From: Thermotoga sp. Mc24
GTDB taxonomy: Bacteria; Thermotogota; Thermotogae; Thermotogales; Thermotogaceae
DNA: 64,000 nucleotides
Assembly: GCF_000784835.1 (NCBI RefSeq)
Contig: NZ_JSFH01000010.1
Coordinates: forward strand, 1 to 64,000
Direction: 5' to 3'
The notes beneath the pieces are model-generated. The model saw only the letters and a program-made list of their open reading frames with translations. It searched no databases and had not been told where the DNA came from. Shown one piece after another: positions 9,855 through 18,126 of the stretch. A program made the position numbers and the translations under genes. How positions within the stretch are numbered: the stretch's first letter is position 1; every line of letters starts with the position of its first letter.

Positions 9855-10938
9855 GGAAAAGAAAGACAAAAAGAGAAACGATCATGGGAACCAAACCGAG
9901 AATCCTGTATGAATCGATAAGACCAAGATTTTCTGCGAGCACACCACCTACCGATGAGCCTATGAACGGCCCTATTCCCATAGCGACCCAGAAATACTTT
10001 TGTGCTCTGATCCTTGCGGGACCAAACGTTCGAATGAGAAACATCATGGAGTAATAGATCACTATGTAAGTCCATCCCTGCAAGAGCTGAACCATCAGCA
10101 GAGTAGCTGGAGAACTTGTCAGAGTTACCAGCAGGTTTCTGAGACCCACAACGAACACACCCGAAGCGAGCATGAAACCCACACCGAGTCTTTTCACTGT
10201 CTCATCGGCCCACAGGAGGAACGGCGTCTCTGTGATGGCCATGAGAGAAAGGGCTATACTCGCAAGAGACACGTCGTAGTTTCTTTCCTTCATCAAAACG
10301 GGTAGAAAGACAAAATTGAAATTGTTTGCCGCTATACCAAAGATCACTACAGGGAGAAGGAGCCAGAAGAAAGTGGGAAGAGGTTTTTTGCTTTTTCTTT
10401 TTTCTTCCTCACCGAGGTCTACTTCTTTCATCGGCTTCAGTATCCAAAAGGTCAAAAGCATCAAGGCAGTGAAAACGTAAAATATCGTGACGAAACCCAG
10501 TCTGATGAGTCCGCTCATCAAAAGCGCTGTGAAAGAGAACCCAAAGGTTCCAAACAACCTGATCCTGCCGTAGTTCATTTTCATCTGGTGTGTGATGTCC
10601 ACGATAACGGACTCAGCAAGAGGAGTCACCGCAGAGAAGAAGAAAGCGAACACTGACATGAATATGAGTTTCAGGTAGAACTCCTCGAACAGAAACAGCC
10701 CCCAGAAGAGGATTCCAGCGAACAGAATCACTTTTTTCAGCCAGTTCACTCTTCCTATGGTAGAGGCGATTTCGAAATTTAGATGGTTCGCGTAGAGTGA
10801 TGTGATCGGCAGGATAGACATCAGAATGCCTATCTGAGATTTCGAGAGTTCTTCGTTTGCCAGAAACTGACTCAACAGTGAATAAACGGCCATCGTGCCG
10901 TAGACAAAGAATTCTATCGACATGAGTCTGTACCGCAC
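9829..10938 (-). CDS. MFS transporter, substrate unknown
   Basis: A 369-residue membrane protein with about 12 hydrophobic segments, resembling the LacY/nucleoside-permease branch of the major facilitator superfamily (MFS_1-like). A charged loop rich in Lys and Glu (EEKRKSKKP) separates the two halves. The track of in-frame starts goes back to 10974, but GGAGGG lies 6 bases before a GTG at 10938, giving VRYRLMSIEFFVYGTMA as the N-terminus. It reads away from the glutaredoxin gene and converges on manC with a 26-bp overlap of coding ends. No substrate can be assigned from sequence. Confidence 0.8.
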   Translation of the reverse strand: MRYRLMSIEFFVYGTMAVYSLLSQFLANEELSKSQIGILMSILPITSLYANHLNFEIASTIGRVNWLKKVILFAGILFWGLFLFEEFYLKLIFMSVFAFFFSAVTPLAESVIVDITHQMKMNYGRIRLFGTFGFSFTALLMSGLIRLGFVTIFYVFTALMLLTFWILKPMKEVDLGEEEKRKSKKPLPTFFWLLLPVVIFGIAANNFNFVFLPVLMKERNYDVSLASIALSLMAITETPFLLWADETVKRLGVGFMLASGVFVVGLRNLLVTLTSSPATLLMVQLLQGWTYIVIYYSMMFLIRTFGPARIRAQKYFWVAMGIGPFIGSSVGGVLAENLGLIDSYRILGLVPMIVSLFVFLFLRKYERAS

Positions 10939-11015
10939 AAAGTTCCCTCCTTTGCATAGAAGGAATTGTAACATATTGATTCGCTTCCTGAACTTTTCAG
11001 TTCTGTGAGAATTAA

Positions 11016-11044
11016 TTGAAATGATTCGTCAGCTGTGATAGAAT
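11016..11044 (+). promoter_or_regulatory. Sigma-70-type promoter of the redoxin gene
   Basis: TTGAAA (11016-11021), a 17-base spacer and TAGAAT (11039-11044) form a strong housekeeping promoter about 38 bases before the ATG at 11083. A GGAGGTGA ribosome site follows. Confidence 0.7.
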
Positions 11045-11082
11045 AAATTTGGACTAAAAAAGTAGAAAATGGAGGTGAACCG

Positions 11083-11325
11083 ATGCAGCACCTGAAAATC
11101 AAAATCTACACAACCCCCACCTGTCCGTACTGTAGAAAAGCAAAGGAATACTTCAGATCGCTGGGGCTCGAGTTCAAAGAAGTCGATGTAACAAAAAACC
11201 CAAGAGAAGCCGAGCTCATGGTGAAGAAGACAGGACAAATGGGAGTTCCCGTGATCGAGATCGGCAACAAGATAGTCATCGGATTCGACAAAGCAAAAAT
11301 CGACAGAATCCTCGGAATATCGTGA
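11083..11325 (+). CDS. NrdH/glutaredoxin-like small redox protein
   Basis: An 80-residue thioredoxin-fold protein with the active site TPTCPYC (Cys14, Cys17), followed by the cis-proline motif GVPVIEIG and a C-terminal IDRILG helix. This matches the NrdH/YruB-type glutaredoxin-like family that exchanges electrons with thioredoxin reductase-like partners instead of glutathione. It has its own promoter and a rho-independent terminator, so it is a single-gene unit. Its natural substrate is not shown by the context. Confidence 0.9.
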   Translation: MQHLKIKIYTTPTCPYCRKAKEYFRSLGLEFKEVDVTKNPREAELMVKKTGQMGVPVIEIGNKIVIGFDKAKIDRILGIS

Positions 11326-11353
11326 AAAGCGGGGGATTCCCCCGCTTTATTTT
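11326..11353. terminator. Bidirectional rho-independent terminator
   Basis: Stem AAAGCGGGGG / CCCCCGCTTT with a 3-base loop, followed by TATTTTG on the plus strand and an A-rich lead-in that gives Us on the minus strand. It lies between the convergent redoxin and TetR genes and overlaps the TetR stop codon. Confidence 0.88.
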
Positions 11354-11949
11354 GTCATACCTCTCTTCAAAATCCTGAGCATGACCTTCACTTCTTCAAC
11401 GAGTACGTTCATGTCTTTTTTCAATAGTTCAGGCTTACCCTGATAGGTCCTCAGATAGACTTCTTCGAATCCGGAAAAGAACCACATCAGAAATTTCAAT
11501 GCGATTTCCTCCGTTACATCTTCTGCGAGATCTAAGTCTTTCAACTTTTCCCTTACGAAGTCGAAAAAGACCCTCTGTGATTTTTCGAGGTCGAGAAGTA
11601 TTCTTTTCCTGAGATCTTCACCCACACTCACAAGTGTTATCAGAAAATCCGCTTCTTCGGGATGAGAAGCAGAGTACTCCAGTTTCTTTTCTATCCATCG
11701 TTCCATGAAATCGAAGATGTCTCTATTTCTGTTCTCCCTGAGAAAATTCTTGAATTCCCTCTGCAGTTTCTCTACAACATACCTGTATGCCTGGTAGTAC
11801 AGTTCTTCTTTGTTCTTGAAATAGTGAAAGATCAATCCCTTGGCTACTCCGGCCTTCTCCGCTATTTCGTCTGTTGTGGCTCGATCGTAACCTTTTTTTC
11901 CAAAAACCTCGATCGCCGCTTTCAATATCGCATCTTTCTTCGACAACAC
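11347..11949 (-). CDS. TetR-family transcriptional regulator (TM1030-like)
   Basis: A 200-residue all-helical regulator. Residues about 1-50 are the TetR helix-turn-helix (ILKAAIEVFGKKGYDRATTD, GVAKGLIFHYFKNKEELYY); the rest is the variable ligand-binding and dimer domain. It closely matches the structurally solved T. maritima TM1030 from memory. GGAGGG precedes GTG at 11949 by 3 bases and TTG at 11946 by 6, so either may be the start. It is the last gene of a minus-strand operon behind an ABC exporter, so it most likely represses that operon in response to a transported compound. A palindrome at the operon promoter is its probable operator. Confidence 0.93.
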   Translation of the reverse strand: MLSKKDAILKAAIEVFGKKGYDRATTDEIAEKAGVAKGLIFHYFKNKEELYYQAYRYVVEKLQREFKNFLRENRNRDIFDFMERWIEKKLEYSASHPEEADFLITLVSVGEDLRKRILLDLEKSQRVFFDFVREKLKDLDLAEDVTEEIALKFLMWFFSGFEEVYLRTYQGKPELLKKDMNVLVEEVKVMLRILKRGMTK

Positions 11950-11959
11950 GATCCCTCCA

Positions 11960-12751
11960 TTACACAAGAATGTCTTTCTTTGAAAACAGAACGATCGAAC
12001 TGATCAGAAGAGCTATGTTCACAAGTACAAAGAAAAGACCGGAGAACGTCGGAAAACCGTGCCTTATGACAGTGGAGGGATCTGCGTAGGAAAACGGAGT
12101 GAAATACTTCAAAAACTCCGCTTTGTCCGTGATCTTCGATATCATGTTCAAAATGTACAGAACGAACACAGTACCGAGCCCAAGAGAGAGTGCTCCGTCT
12201 GATTTTGTGGTACCCACAAAGAAAGATATGTTCATCGATGTGAAGTGGAGACAAACCTGACTAAAAGCGAAGGCAACAAACTTTTCCACTTCAACCGGGC
12301 TTGAACTGTAGATATTTGCGAACACGAACAGACTGCTGAACAAGAGCGCATCGAACACGAGGACGTGTGTCAAAGATGAAAAAAACTTCGAGATCACAAC
12401 TTCAAGCCTCGAAACAGGTTTCGACAAGAGAAACTCAACGGTCTTTTCGTTTTCTTCTCTCGAAATACTCCTCACACCTACCAAAGAAGCGAAAACTCCT
12501 CCAACGAGTGTTACGTAGATACTGGACACCATGGCGAGGTAGTTCATGATGTTGGAAAAGTCCATGTCTTCTAACCCAAAGAGTTTCACAAACGCTTTTG
12601 GCATTACCTTCATCCACTTTGTTATGAACTCTGTCTCCTTTACCATACTCGGATAGAACGCGGCGTACATGAGCTGAAGGAGAATGAGAACGACCGTCCA
12701 AGCGATCGTGCTCTTTATGTACCTCTTCATATCCCATTTGAATATGTTCAT
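11960..12751 (-). CDS. ABC-2 type exporter permease
   Basis: A 263-residue membrane protein with about six hydrophobic segments and the cytoplasmic loop RSISREENEKTVEFLLSKPV, which is diagnostic of ABC-2 permeases of the YhaP/NatB/CcmB-like class. The N-terminal IFKWDMKRYIKSTIAWT entry helix is also typical. It overlaps the upstream ATPase by 4 bp and the TetR gene follows 10 bp later. With its ATPase it would form an exporter of an unknown, possibly toxic, hydrophobic compound. Confidence 0.88.
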   Translation of the reverse strand: MNIFKWDMKRYIKSTIAWTVVLILLQLMYAAFYPSMVKETEFITKWMKVMPKAFVKLFGLEDMDFSNIMNYLAMVSSIYVTLVGGVFASLVGVRSISREENEKTVEFLLSKPVSRLEVVISKFFSSLTHVLVFDALLFSSLFVFANIYSSSPVEVEKFVAFAFSQVCLHFTSMNISFFVGTTKSDGALSLGLGTVFVLYILNMISKITDKAEFLKYFTPFSYADPSTVIRHGFPTFSGLFFVLVNIALLISSIVLFSKKDILV

Positions 12752-13629
12752 TTTTCTCCCTCCCGATAGTAGGACATGAATATCTCTTCAAGAGAAGGTT
12801 CCTCCACCCAGAAATCGGACAGTTTCAAGCTACGAAGAATTTCAATGAGTCTTTCAACACTTCCTGAGAAGAGGAACTCTGCTGTGCCGTTTTCAAACTT
12901 CAGTCGATTCACTTCAGCCAGATCTTTCAGCTTTTCCAGATTTTCTCCTTTGACCCGGACCACCTTGTACCTTTCCCCTTTGAGATTCTCCACCTTTTCT
13001 ACCCTGATGATTCTTCCATCCTTTATCATCGCCACACGATCACACAGCTTTTCCACCTCGCTCAGTATGTGAGAAGAGAAAAACACGGTCGTTCCTTTTT
13101 CTTTCTCTTTTTTCAGAATTTCAAAGAAGGTGTTTTGAACGATAGGATCGAGTCCATTCGTGGGCTCATCCAGGATAAGAAGTTTTGGCCTGTGCATCAA
13201 AGACTGAACGATAGCCACTTTCTTTTTGTTTCCCATGGAGAGTTCCTTGATACGTTTTTTCATGTCGAGCGAGAAAACACCACAGAGCTCCTTCACATGA
13301 TCCCAGTCTACCCTTTCGTAGAAACTGGCAGAGTACCTGAGAAATTCCTCCACCGTCACTTCCGGATAAAAGCTCACCTCTCCTGGAATGTAACCGATGT
13401 TCTTTCTTATTTCTTTTCCTTCTCTCAGAACGTCTCTTCCGAAAACCTCTGCCAGACCAGAATCCGGAAAGATCAAACCAAGAAGAAGCCTTATGGTGGT
13501 TGTCTTCCCGGCACCGTTCGGTCCGATGAAGCCGAATATCTCTCCTTCTTCAACTGAGAAAGTTACACCTTCTACTCCTCTGGACTTTCCGTAGTATTTA
13601 GTGAGATCTCTCACTTCGATCACCGACAC
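12748..13629 (-). CDS. ABC exporter ATPase subunit
   Basis: A 293-residue nucleotide-binding protein. Walker A is GPNGAGKTT (about residues 35-43), the signature is LSMGNKKK in place of LSGGQ, Walker B is LLILDEPTNGLDP and the switch histidine is in SSHILSE. A C-terminal extension (about residues 220-293) is typical of drug-exporter ATPases of the CcmA/NatA group. GTG start with AAGGAGGTG 7 bases upstream. It is first in the operon and lies directly behind a promoter overlapped by a TetR-type palindrome. Confidence 0.95.
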   Translation of the reverse strand: MSVIEVRDLTKYYGKSRGVEGVTFSVEEGEIFGFIGPNGAGKTTTIRLLLGLIFPDSGLAEVFGRDVLREGKEIRKNIGYIPGEVSFYPEVTVEEFLRYSASFYERVDWDHVKELCGVFSLDMKKRIKELSMGNKKKVAIVQSLMHRPKLLILDEPTNGLDPIVQNTFFEILKKEKEKGTTVFFSSHILSEVEKLCDRVAMIKDGRIIRVEKVENLKGERYKVVRVKGENLEKLKDLAEVNRLKFENGTAEFLFSGSVERLIEILRSLKLSDFWVEEPSLEEIFMSYYREGEK

Positions 13630-13645
13630 GTTTACACCTCCTTGA

Positions 13646-13661
13646 TTGACTGGTCAGTCAA
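13646..13661 (-). promoter_or_regulatory. Palindromic operator, probably for the TetR protein
   Basis: TTGACTGGTCAGTCAA has 7-bp arms (TTGACTG / CAGTCAA) round a 2-base centre, the usual shape of a TetR-family site. It sits just after the -10 box, over the likely transcription start of the ABC-TetR operon, where a bound repressor would block initiation. Binding by the TM1030-like protein is inferred from position. Confidence 0.7.
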
Positions 13662-13691
13662 ATTCTAACAAAATAAAATCAGACATGTCAA
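13662..13691 (-). promoter_or_regulatory. Sigma-70-type promoter of the ABC exporter/TetR operon
   Basis: Reading the minus strand, TTGACA (13691-13686), an 18-base spacer and TAGAAT (13667-13662) lie about 33 bases before the GTG of the ATPase gene. The consensus -35 box and the overlapping downstream palindrome make this a regulated promoter. Confidence 0.75.
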
Positions 13692-13737
13692 CATGCCTTT
13701 GTGGGATGAGATAAATCTCCTGAATTGAAAGCATTCA

Positions 13738-14109
13738 TCATCGAAGAAACTCTAAAATTTTACTCTCGATCTTTTCTCTTTTCAGTTTTGCTATTCTCTC
13801 GAGTGAAAACTCATCCTCAAGCCAGCAAACGAATTTGTACCCGAGACAGTAACCCAGGAGCTGCTTCTCAAAAAGTTCATACCACGAACCAAAGAATGGA
13901 TTCAAAGGTTCTTTTTCTTCTATTCTTCTCAAAAATTCCCGTTTGAGTAAATCTTCGTTCTCTTCACACCAATCGAACCATGCTGACATGTAACCACGAG
14001 CCCTGATCCATTCAGGAACGGGATATTTCGAAGAAAAGAGTAAGTCTGGCACCTGGGCAAAACACGAGACAAGAACGAAAGACATCATCAACACCACAAT
14101 TTTTTTCAT
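13738..14109 (-). CDS. Small secreted protein, function unknown
   Basis: A 123-residue protein with a clear signal peptide: MKKIVVLMMSFVLVSCFAQV, where the cysteine after VS could also be a lipoprotein box, although the LVSC-F context is imperfect. The mature part is rich in Trp, Glu and Lys and has three further cysteines (WCEE, GYCLGY, FVCWL), unusual for a secreted thermophile protein and possibly disulfide-forming. The start at 14109 has GAGAGGT upstream, inside the end of the VanZ-like gene, so the two are co-transcribed. I do not recognise the family. Confidence 0.7.
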   Translation of the reverse strand: MKKIVVLMMSFVLVSCFAQVPDLLFSSKYPVPEWIRARGYMSAWFDWCEENEDLLKREFLRRIEEKEPLNPFFGSWYELFEKQLLGYCLGYKFVCWLEDEFSLERIAKLKREKIESKILEFLR

Positions 14110-14110
14110 A

Positions 14111-14635
14111 CTACCTCTCACCCCGATGGACGTTGTATGTGCGGGTGATCAACCTCCCAACGACCAGAATCAGAAGAGCAATCACCACTCCAAACAGAGC
14201 ACCGTTCATGTCTATGAACACATCGTACAGCGAAGATCCTCTGTTGTGAAAAACCTGGTTGTACTCATCGAGAACGGCTATCAATGTAGGTAAAGACACT
14301 CCCAACAAAATAGAAAACACATACTTTCTAAGATAAGTATAACTAAACGTGAAAGAAAGAATGCCCATTATAAAATAAAGTCCAAAATGGGCAGATTTTC
14401 TGACAAGATCTTCCCCCGTTGGTTTTTTGTCAGGGAACCACCATTTTTCGAGTAGAGATCTCAGATTTTTGTACCAATTTGTCCGTGTGAAATCAAGAAC
14501 ACTATCTATCTTTTTGAGAAACTTATAAACGCTCCCGGACTGCCTTCCAGAAACATCAGGGGGCTGCGATGAAAAGTAAAAGACAAGACCGATCCATATC
14601 AATATCAGGATTAGAATCAAAAAAGATCTTTTCAT
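14111..14635 (-). CDS. VanZ-like membrane protein
   Basis: A 174-residue protein with four or five hydrophobic helices. The VanZ/acetobutylicum-phosphotransbutyrylase-type signature is present: RKSAHFGLYFIMGIL, then LDEYNQVFHNRGSSLYDVFID followed by NGALFG. VanZ-like proteins are integral membrane proteins, some linked to glycopeptide tolerance, but the molecular role is unsettled. It precedes and touches the small secreted protein gene. A short upstream gap of 97 bp separates it from the divergent esterase gene. Confidence 0.8.
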   Translation of the reverse strand: MKRSFLILILILIWIGLVFYFSSQPPDVSGRQSGSVYKFLKKIDSVLDFTRTNWYKNLRSLLEKWWFPDKKPTGEDLVRKSAHFGLYFIMGILSFTFSYTYLRKYVFSILLGVSLPTLIAVLDEYNQVFHNRGSSLYDVFIDMNGALFGVVIALLILVVGRLITRTYNVHRGER

Positions 14636-14732
14636 CCTATCACCTCAACAGGAATTCTACCATCGTTTCGTACTTCCTATAACTAAATGTTAAAATATTG
14701 TTGCACCCAAAAACTCATCAGGGGGTGCTCCT

Positions 14733-15494
14733 ATGAATTTTCCACGATGTAAAACTGTGGAGAAGTCGCTCCCGATCTTCCTCAAGGGTGAAAACGAAGG
14801 TGTTTTATTCATCCACGGTTACACGGGATCACCCCACGATTTCGAGTACATGGCAAAAGAGGTGAACAGAGTGGGTTTCACCGTTTCCGTTCCGAGACTT
14901 CCAGGACACGGAACCTGTGGTGAAGATTTTCTGATGACAACCGCTCGAGACTGGCTGAGACGCGTCTTCGATGCATATTACGATTTAAAAGCCATATGCG
15001 ATAGAGTCCATGTGGTTGGACTTTCCATGGGTGGTGTGATCGCCCTGATACTCGCATCTCAGATGAATCCTCCAAAACTGGTCACACTTGCCGCGGCAAC
15101 ACATGTTTTCGACAAAAGGATAGTCCTCACGCCTCTTTTGAAGCTCTTTTCGAAGAAGATGCCCCGCAAAAGCACAGAAAAGTACGAAGATCCGGGCATC
15201 GAATACCTGAGAAAAGAGTACTGGTCTTACAACTGGCCCAAGCAGGCAGCGGAGCTCTACAAACTCATGAGACTGGCAAGAAAGAGTGTTTCGAAGATCA
15301 CATCGGACACTCTCGTCGTTGCGGCAAAGAACGACAACATGGTTCCCATGAAGGCAACCGAGTTCATATACAACAACATCAGATCAGAAAACAAGAAGCT
15401 TCTTGTTTTTGAAAAATCCGGTCACGTTCTGAGCAACGACGTGGAGAAGGAAGATGTCACTAAGGCGGTCATAGAATGGCTGAAGGGGGAATGA
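14733..15494 (+). CDS. Alpha/beta-hydrolase, carboxylesterase or monoacylglycerol lipase type
   Basis: A 253-residue cytoplasmic hydrolase close to the Est30/monoglyceride lipase group. The oxyanion-hole motif is LFIHGYTGSP (about 25-34), the nucleophile Ser98 is in GLSMGG, the acid is probably Asp201 (VVAAKNDNMVP) and the base is His231 (KSGHVLSND). GGGGG precedes the ATG at 14733. It is followed at once by two membrane carriers in the same direction, suggesting uptake or processing of small esters, but no substrate is shown. Confidence 0.9.
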   Translation: MNFPRCKTVEKSLPIFLKGENEGVLFIHGYTGSPHDFEYMAKEVNRVGFTVSVPRLPGHGTCGEDFLMTTARDWLRRVFDAYYDLKAICDRVHVVGLSMGGVIALILASQMNPPKLVTLAAATHVFDKRIVLTPLLKLFSKKMPRKSTEKYEDPGIEYLRKEYWSYNWPKQAAELYKLMRLARKSVSKITSDTLVVAAKNDNMVPMKATEFIYNNIRSENKKLLVFEKSGHVLSNDVEKEDVTKAVIEWLKGE

Positions 15495-15496
15495 AG

Positions 15497-16762
15497 ATGG
15501 CAGTGATATTCATTCTGATTCTCATGGTCCTCCTGAACGCGGATCAGATGGTGATGTCTCCGAACATAGGAGCGATAGAACAGGAGTTCAACATCACTGA
15601 TGCTCAGATAGGTCTCGTTGCGTCGTCTTTCACGGTGATAGGGGCTCTTGTGAGCCTTGTGTGGGGGTACCTTGCCGACAGATACAGCAGGAAGAACCTT
15701 CTCATCTACTCCATTCTCGTTGGTGAGATTCCCTGTCTCATGAGTGCGTTTTCTCACTCCTACGGAGAACTCTTTTTCTGGAGAGCCCTCACCGGAATAG
15801 GTGTGGGAGCGTCCTTTCCCATTGTTTACTCGATGATAGGAGACATGTTCGACGAGGTAAAGAGAGGAAAGGTCGTGGCTCTTATATCTTCTGCGATCTC
15901 CATAGGAAGCGTTCTTGGGATGATCGTTGGGGGTTTTTTGGGACCGAAATACGGTTGGAGAGTTCCCTTCATCGTGGTTTCTGTTCCAAACATCGCCCTT
16001 GCGATTTTATCCATCTTCGTTCTGAAAGAACCGAAAAGAGGTGCCTTTGAAAAAGGCATCGGTGAACTCGTTCAATCCGGGTACGAGTATCCGAAAGCGC
16101 CGAAACTCTCTGATTACGCAAAACTTGTGAAGGTGAAAACGAATCTTCTTTTGTTCTTTCAGGGTATAGCAGGGACTATTCCCTGGGGTGCCATTCCTTA
16201 CTTTCTTGTGGAATTCTTCAGAAGAGAAAGAGGTCTTTCGGTGGAGACGGCTACCCTTGTTTTCCTCGTGTTCGGTCTTGGAAACATCGCTGGAATCATC
16301 CTCGGAGGACTGTGGGGAGCGAGCATCTACGCGAAATCCAGGCCATTTCTACCGCTGTTTTGCTCGATCACAACCGCTCTTGGAACTTTCTTCACCGTTA
16401 TGACCCTGGACTACGTGGGAAGTCTTCTCGTTCTCATGTTACTTGGTTTCGTCGCTTCTTTCACCGCGAGTCTCACGGGTCCGAACGTGAAGTTCATGCT
16501 TCTGAACGTCAACGAACCACAGGAAAGAGGAAGGATATTCTCCATATTCAACCTCACCGATTCGCTCGGAACGGGATTTGGAAAATTCGCGGGAGGAGTG
16601 ATGTCCGTTGCCCTCGGATCTCTCGGAGCTGCCTTGAAAGTCTCCGCTTATTTCTGGCTTATCTGTGCGGTGCTGCTCTTTGTTCTGGTTTTTTACTTCA
16701 CAAGGGACGTGGAAAGACTTCAGAAAAGCATGATGAAGCTGGCCAAAGATATTTCTTCTTGA
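15497..16762 (+). CDS. MFS transporter (spinster-like)
   Basis: A carrier of about 421 residues with 12 predicted membrane helices. The MFS loop 2-3 motif appears as GYLADRYSRKNL and the antiporter-like region as GVGASFPIVYSMIGDMFD. It resembles bacterial members of the spinster/sugar-phosphate cation symporter group. An in-frame ATG at 15491 overlaps the esterase stop; ATG at 15497 has better spacing from AAGGGGGA. Substrate unknown. Confidence 0.85.
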   Translation: MAVIFILILMVLLNADQMVMSPNIGAIEQEFNITDAQIGLVASSFTVIGALVSLVWGYLADRYSRKNLLIYSILVGEIPCLMSAFSHSYGELFFWRALTGIGVGASFPIVYSMIGDMFDEVKRGKVVALISSAISIGSVLGMIVGGFLGPKYGWRVPFIVVSVPNIALAILSIFVLKEPKRGAFEKGIGELVQSGYEYPKAPKLSDYAKLVKVKTNLLLFFQGIAGTIPWGAIPYFLVEFFRRERGLSVETATLVFLVFGLGNIAGIILGGLWGASIYAKSRPFLPLFCSITTALGTFFTVMTLDYVGSLLVLMLLGFVASFTASLTGPNVKFMLLNVNEPQERGRIFSIFNLTDSLGTGFGKFAGGVMSVALGSLGAALKVSAYFWLICAVLLFVLVFYFTRDVERLQKSMMKLAKDISS

Positions 16763-16786
16763 ACTCCCAGAGAGTGGAGGTACAGC

Positions 16787-17638
16787 ATGGATCTGAAGGT
16801 TCTCCTTTCGGGTTTCTCCTACTCCACGATATTCGGACTTTCTTTTCTTTTCACGAAGAACGCTCTCGATCATGTGACTCCCCTGACTTTTCTTTCTTTC
16901 AGATTCAGCGTTGCTTTTCTCACTTACCTTCTTCTTTTGATAACCGGCGTTGTGAAGCTTGGAAAGAAACCCTACTGGAAGCTCTGGAAACTCGTCCTGT
17001 TCCAGCCTGTGCTTTACTTTCTTTTCGAAACGTACGGCCTTCAGAGGGTGAACTCCTCGGAAGCGGGTATGATCATTGCCCTCATCCCGGTCGTTGTCAA
17101 CCTTCTTGCTCCTTTCATACTCAAAGAGAAGGGAGATCTTCTTCACTACTTTCTTGTGGGAATGGGTTTTCTTGGAGTTTCGTTGATAGTTGGTTTCAAC
17201 ATCACGCCTGGGAACATCATTGGGAAAGCCTTCTTACTCTTAGCTGTTCTCTCCGGAGCGATGTACAGTGTGCTTTCGAGAAAGTTTTCAAAAGAGTTCA
17301 CACCTGCTGAAATCACTTTCTTCATGATGATGACCGGAGCAGTTTTCTTCACACTTTTGAGTCTTTCAACAGGAGATTTCAGACCGGTGTTCAACGTCCA
17401 TGTGGTAATCGGTACCCTGTATCTCGGTGTTCTTTCTTCCACCGTCGCGTTTTTCCTTCTCAACTACGCCATAGGGAAAATGTCTCCCATCTTCACCACC
17501 CTCTTTTCCAACTTCACAACGGTGATTTCTGTGATAGCTGGGGTTGTTTTCAGAAACGAAACGGTGGAAATTCAACAGATTGCAGGGATGGGATTGATAA
17601 TCGTTTCTATAATCGCAATGGCGGTTCGTAAGGAGTAA
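16787..17638 (+). CDS. EamA/DMT-family transporter
   Basis: A 283-residue membrane protein with ten hydrophobic helices in two repeats of the EamA (DUF6) domain. The first repeat ends in NSSEAGMIIALIPVVVNLLAPF and the second in GKMSPIFTTLFSNFTTVIS. Such proteins move metabolites or amino acids across the inner membrane. It follows the MFS gene by 24 bp and appears co-transcribed with it and the esterase. Confidence 0.88.
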   Translation: MDLKVLLSGFSYSTIFGLSFLFTKNALDHVTPLTFLSFRFSVAFLTYLLLLITGVVKLGKKPYWKLWKLVLFQPVLYFLFETYGLQRVNSSEAGMIIALIPVVVNLLAPFILKEKGDLLHYFLVGMGFLGVSLIVGFNITPGNIIGKAFLLLAVLSGAMYSVLSRKFSKEFTPAEITFFMMMTGAVFFTLLSLSTGDFRPVFNVHVVIGTLYLGVLSSTVAFFLLNYAIGKMSPIFTTLFSNFTTVISVIAGVVFRNETVEIQQIAGMGLIIVSIIAMAVRKE

Positions 17639-17679
17639 ATATAGTCTTGTAATAGAATACTTGCGAAGGAGGTGAATTG

Positions 17680-18126
17680 ATGAGGAAAACTTACGAGGTA
17701 ATACGCGCAATTCTTCGGAAGACAGGACCTATACTGAAGACAAAACTATTGAAATTACTTTTCCTTGTTGATTATTATGCGATCAAAAAAATTGGGAAAC
17801 AAATAACCGATTTAGATTACAAGAAATATTTTTATGGTCCATATGATAAGAATTTTGAGCTTGTATTGAATAAAATGTATGTAGAAGGTCTTATCCACAC
17901 GGAGGAACATATTATAGAACCTGGTCCCTTTGAAACAGGAAAAATTAACCTTTCAAATGAAGAAAAAGAAATATTAGATGAGGTACTGCAAAAGTATGGG
18001 GAGATGACTCTAAATGAAGTCTTAGAAGAAATTTACAAATTAGATGAAATAAAAAAATATTCCCTCCACTCAAGAATAGGAAGTGAAAAATTTGAGAAAA
18101 ATAGAAATAGGCCCTTGGTTATGTGA
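17680..18126 (+). CDS. Panacea (SocA-like) domain protein, probable antitoxin
   Basis: A 148-residue protein with the Panacea/SocA signature: LLKLLFLVDYYAIKKIGKQI followed by DYKKYFYGPYD and VLNKMYVEGLI. Panacea domains serve as antitoxins neutralising many unrelated toxins encoded next door. AAGGAGGTG precedes the ATG at 17680, and TAGAAT at 17653-17658 is a likely -10 box. The gene is far more AT-rich than the flanking core genes, with AAA, ATA and TTA codons, which points to recent transfer. The next gene overlaps it, as in toxin-antitoxin pairs. Domain call is fairly firm; antitoxin role is inferred. Confidence 0.75.
   Translation: MRKTYEVIRAILRKTGPILKTKLLKLLFLVDYYAIKKIGKQITDLDYKKYFYGPYDKNFELVLNKMYVEGLIHTEEHIIEPGPFETGKINLSNEEKEILDEVLQKYGEMTLNEVLEEIYKLDEIKKYSLHSRIGSEKFEKNRNRPLVM

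Noticed and set aside
16312-17310. 332-codon plus-strand ORF spanning the MFS and EamA genes
   Set aside because: It lies out of frame over two well-supported membrane-protein genes and is Ser/Arg/His-rich without hydrophobic pattern or ribosome site; it is a shadow.
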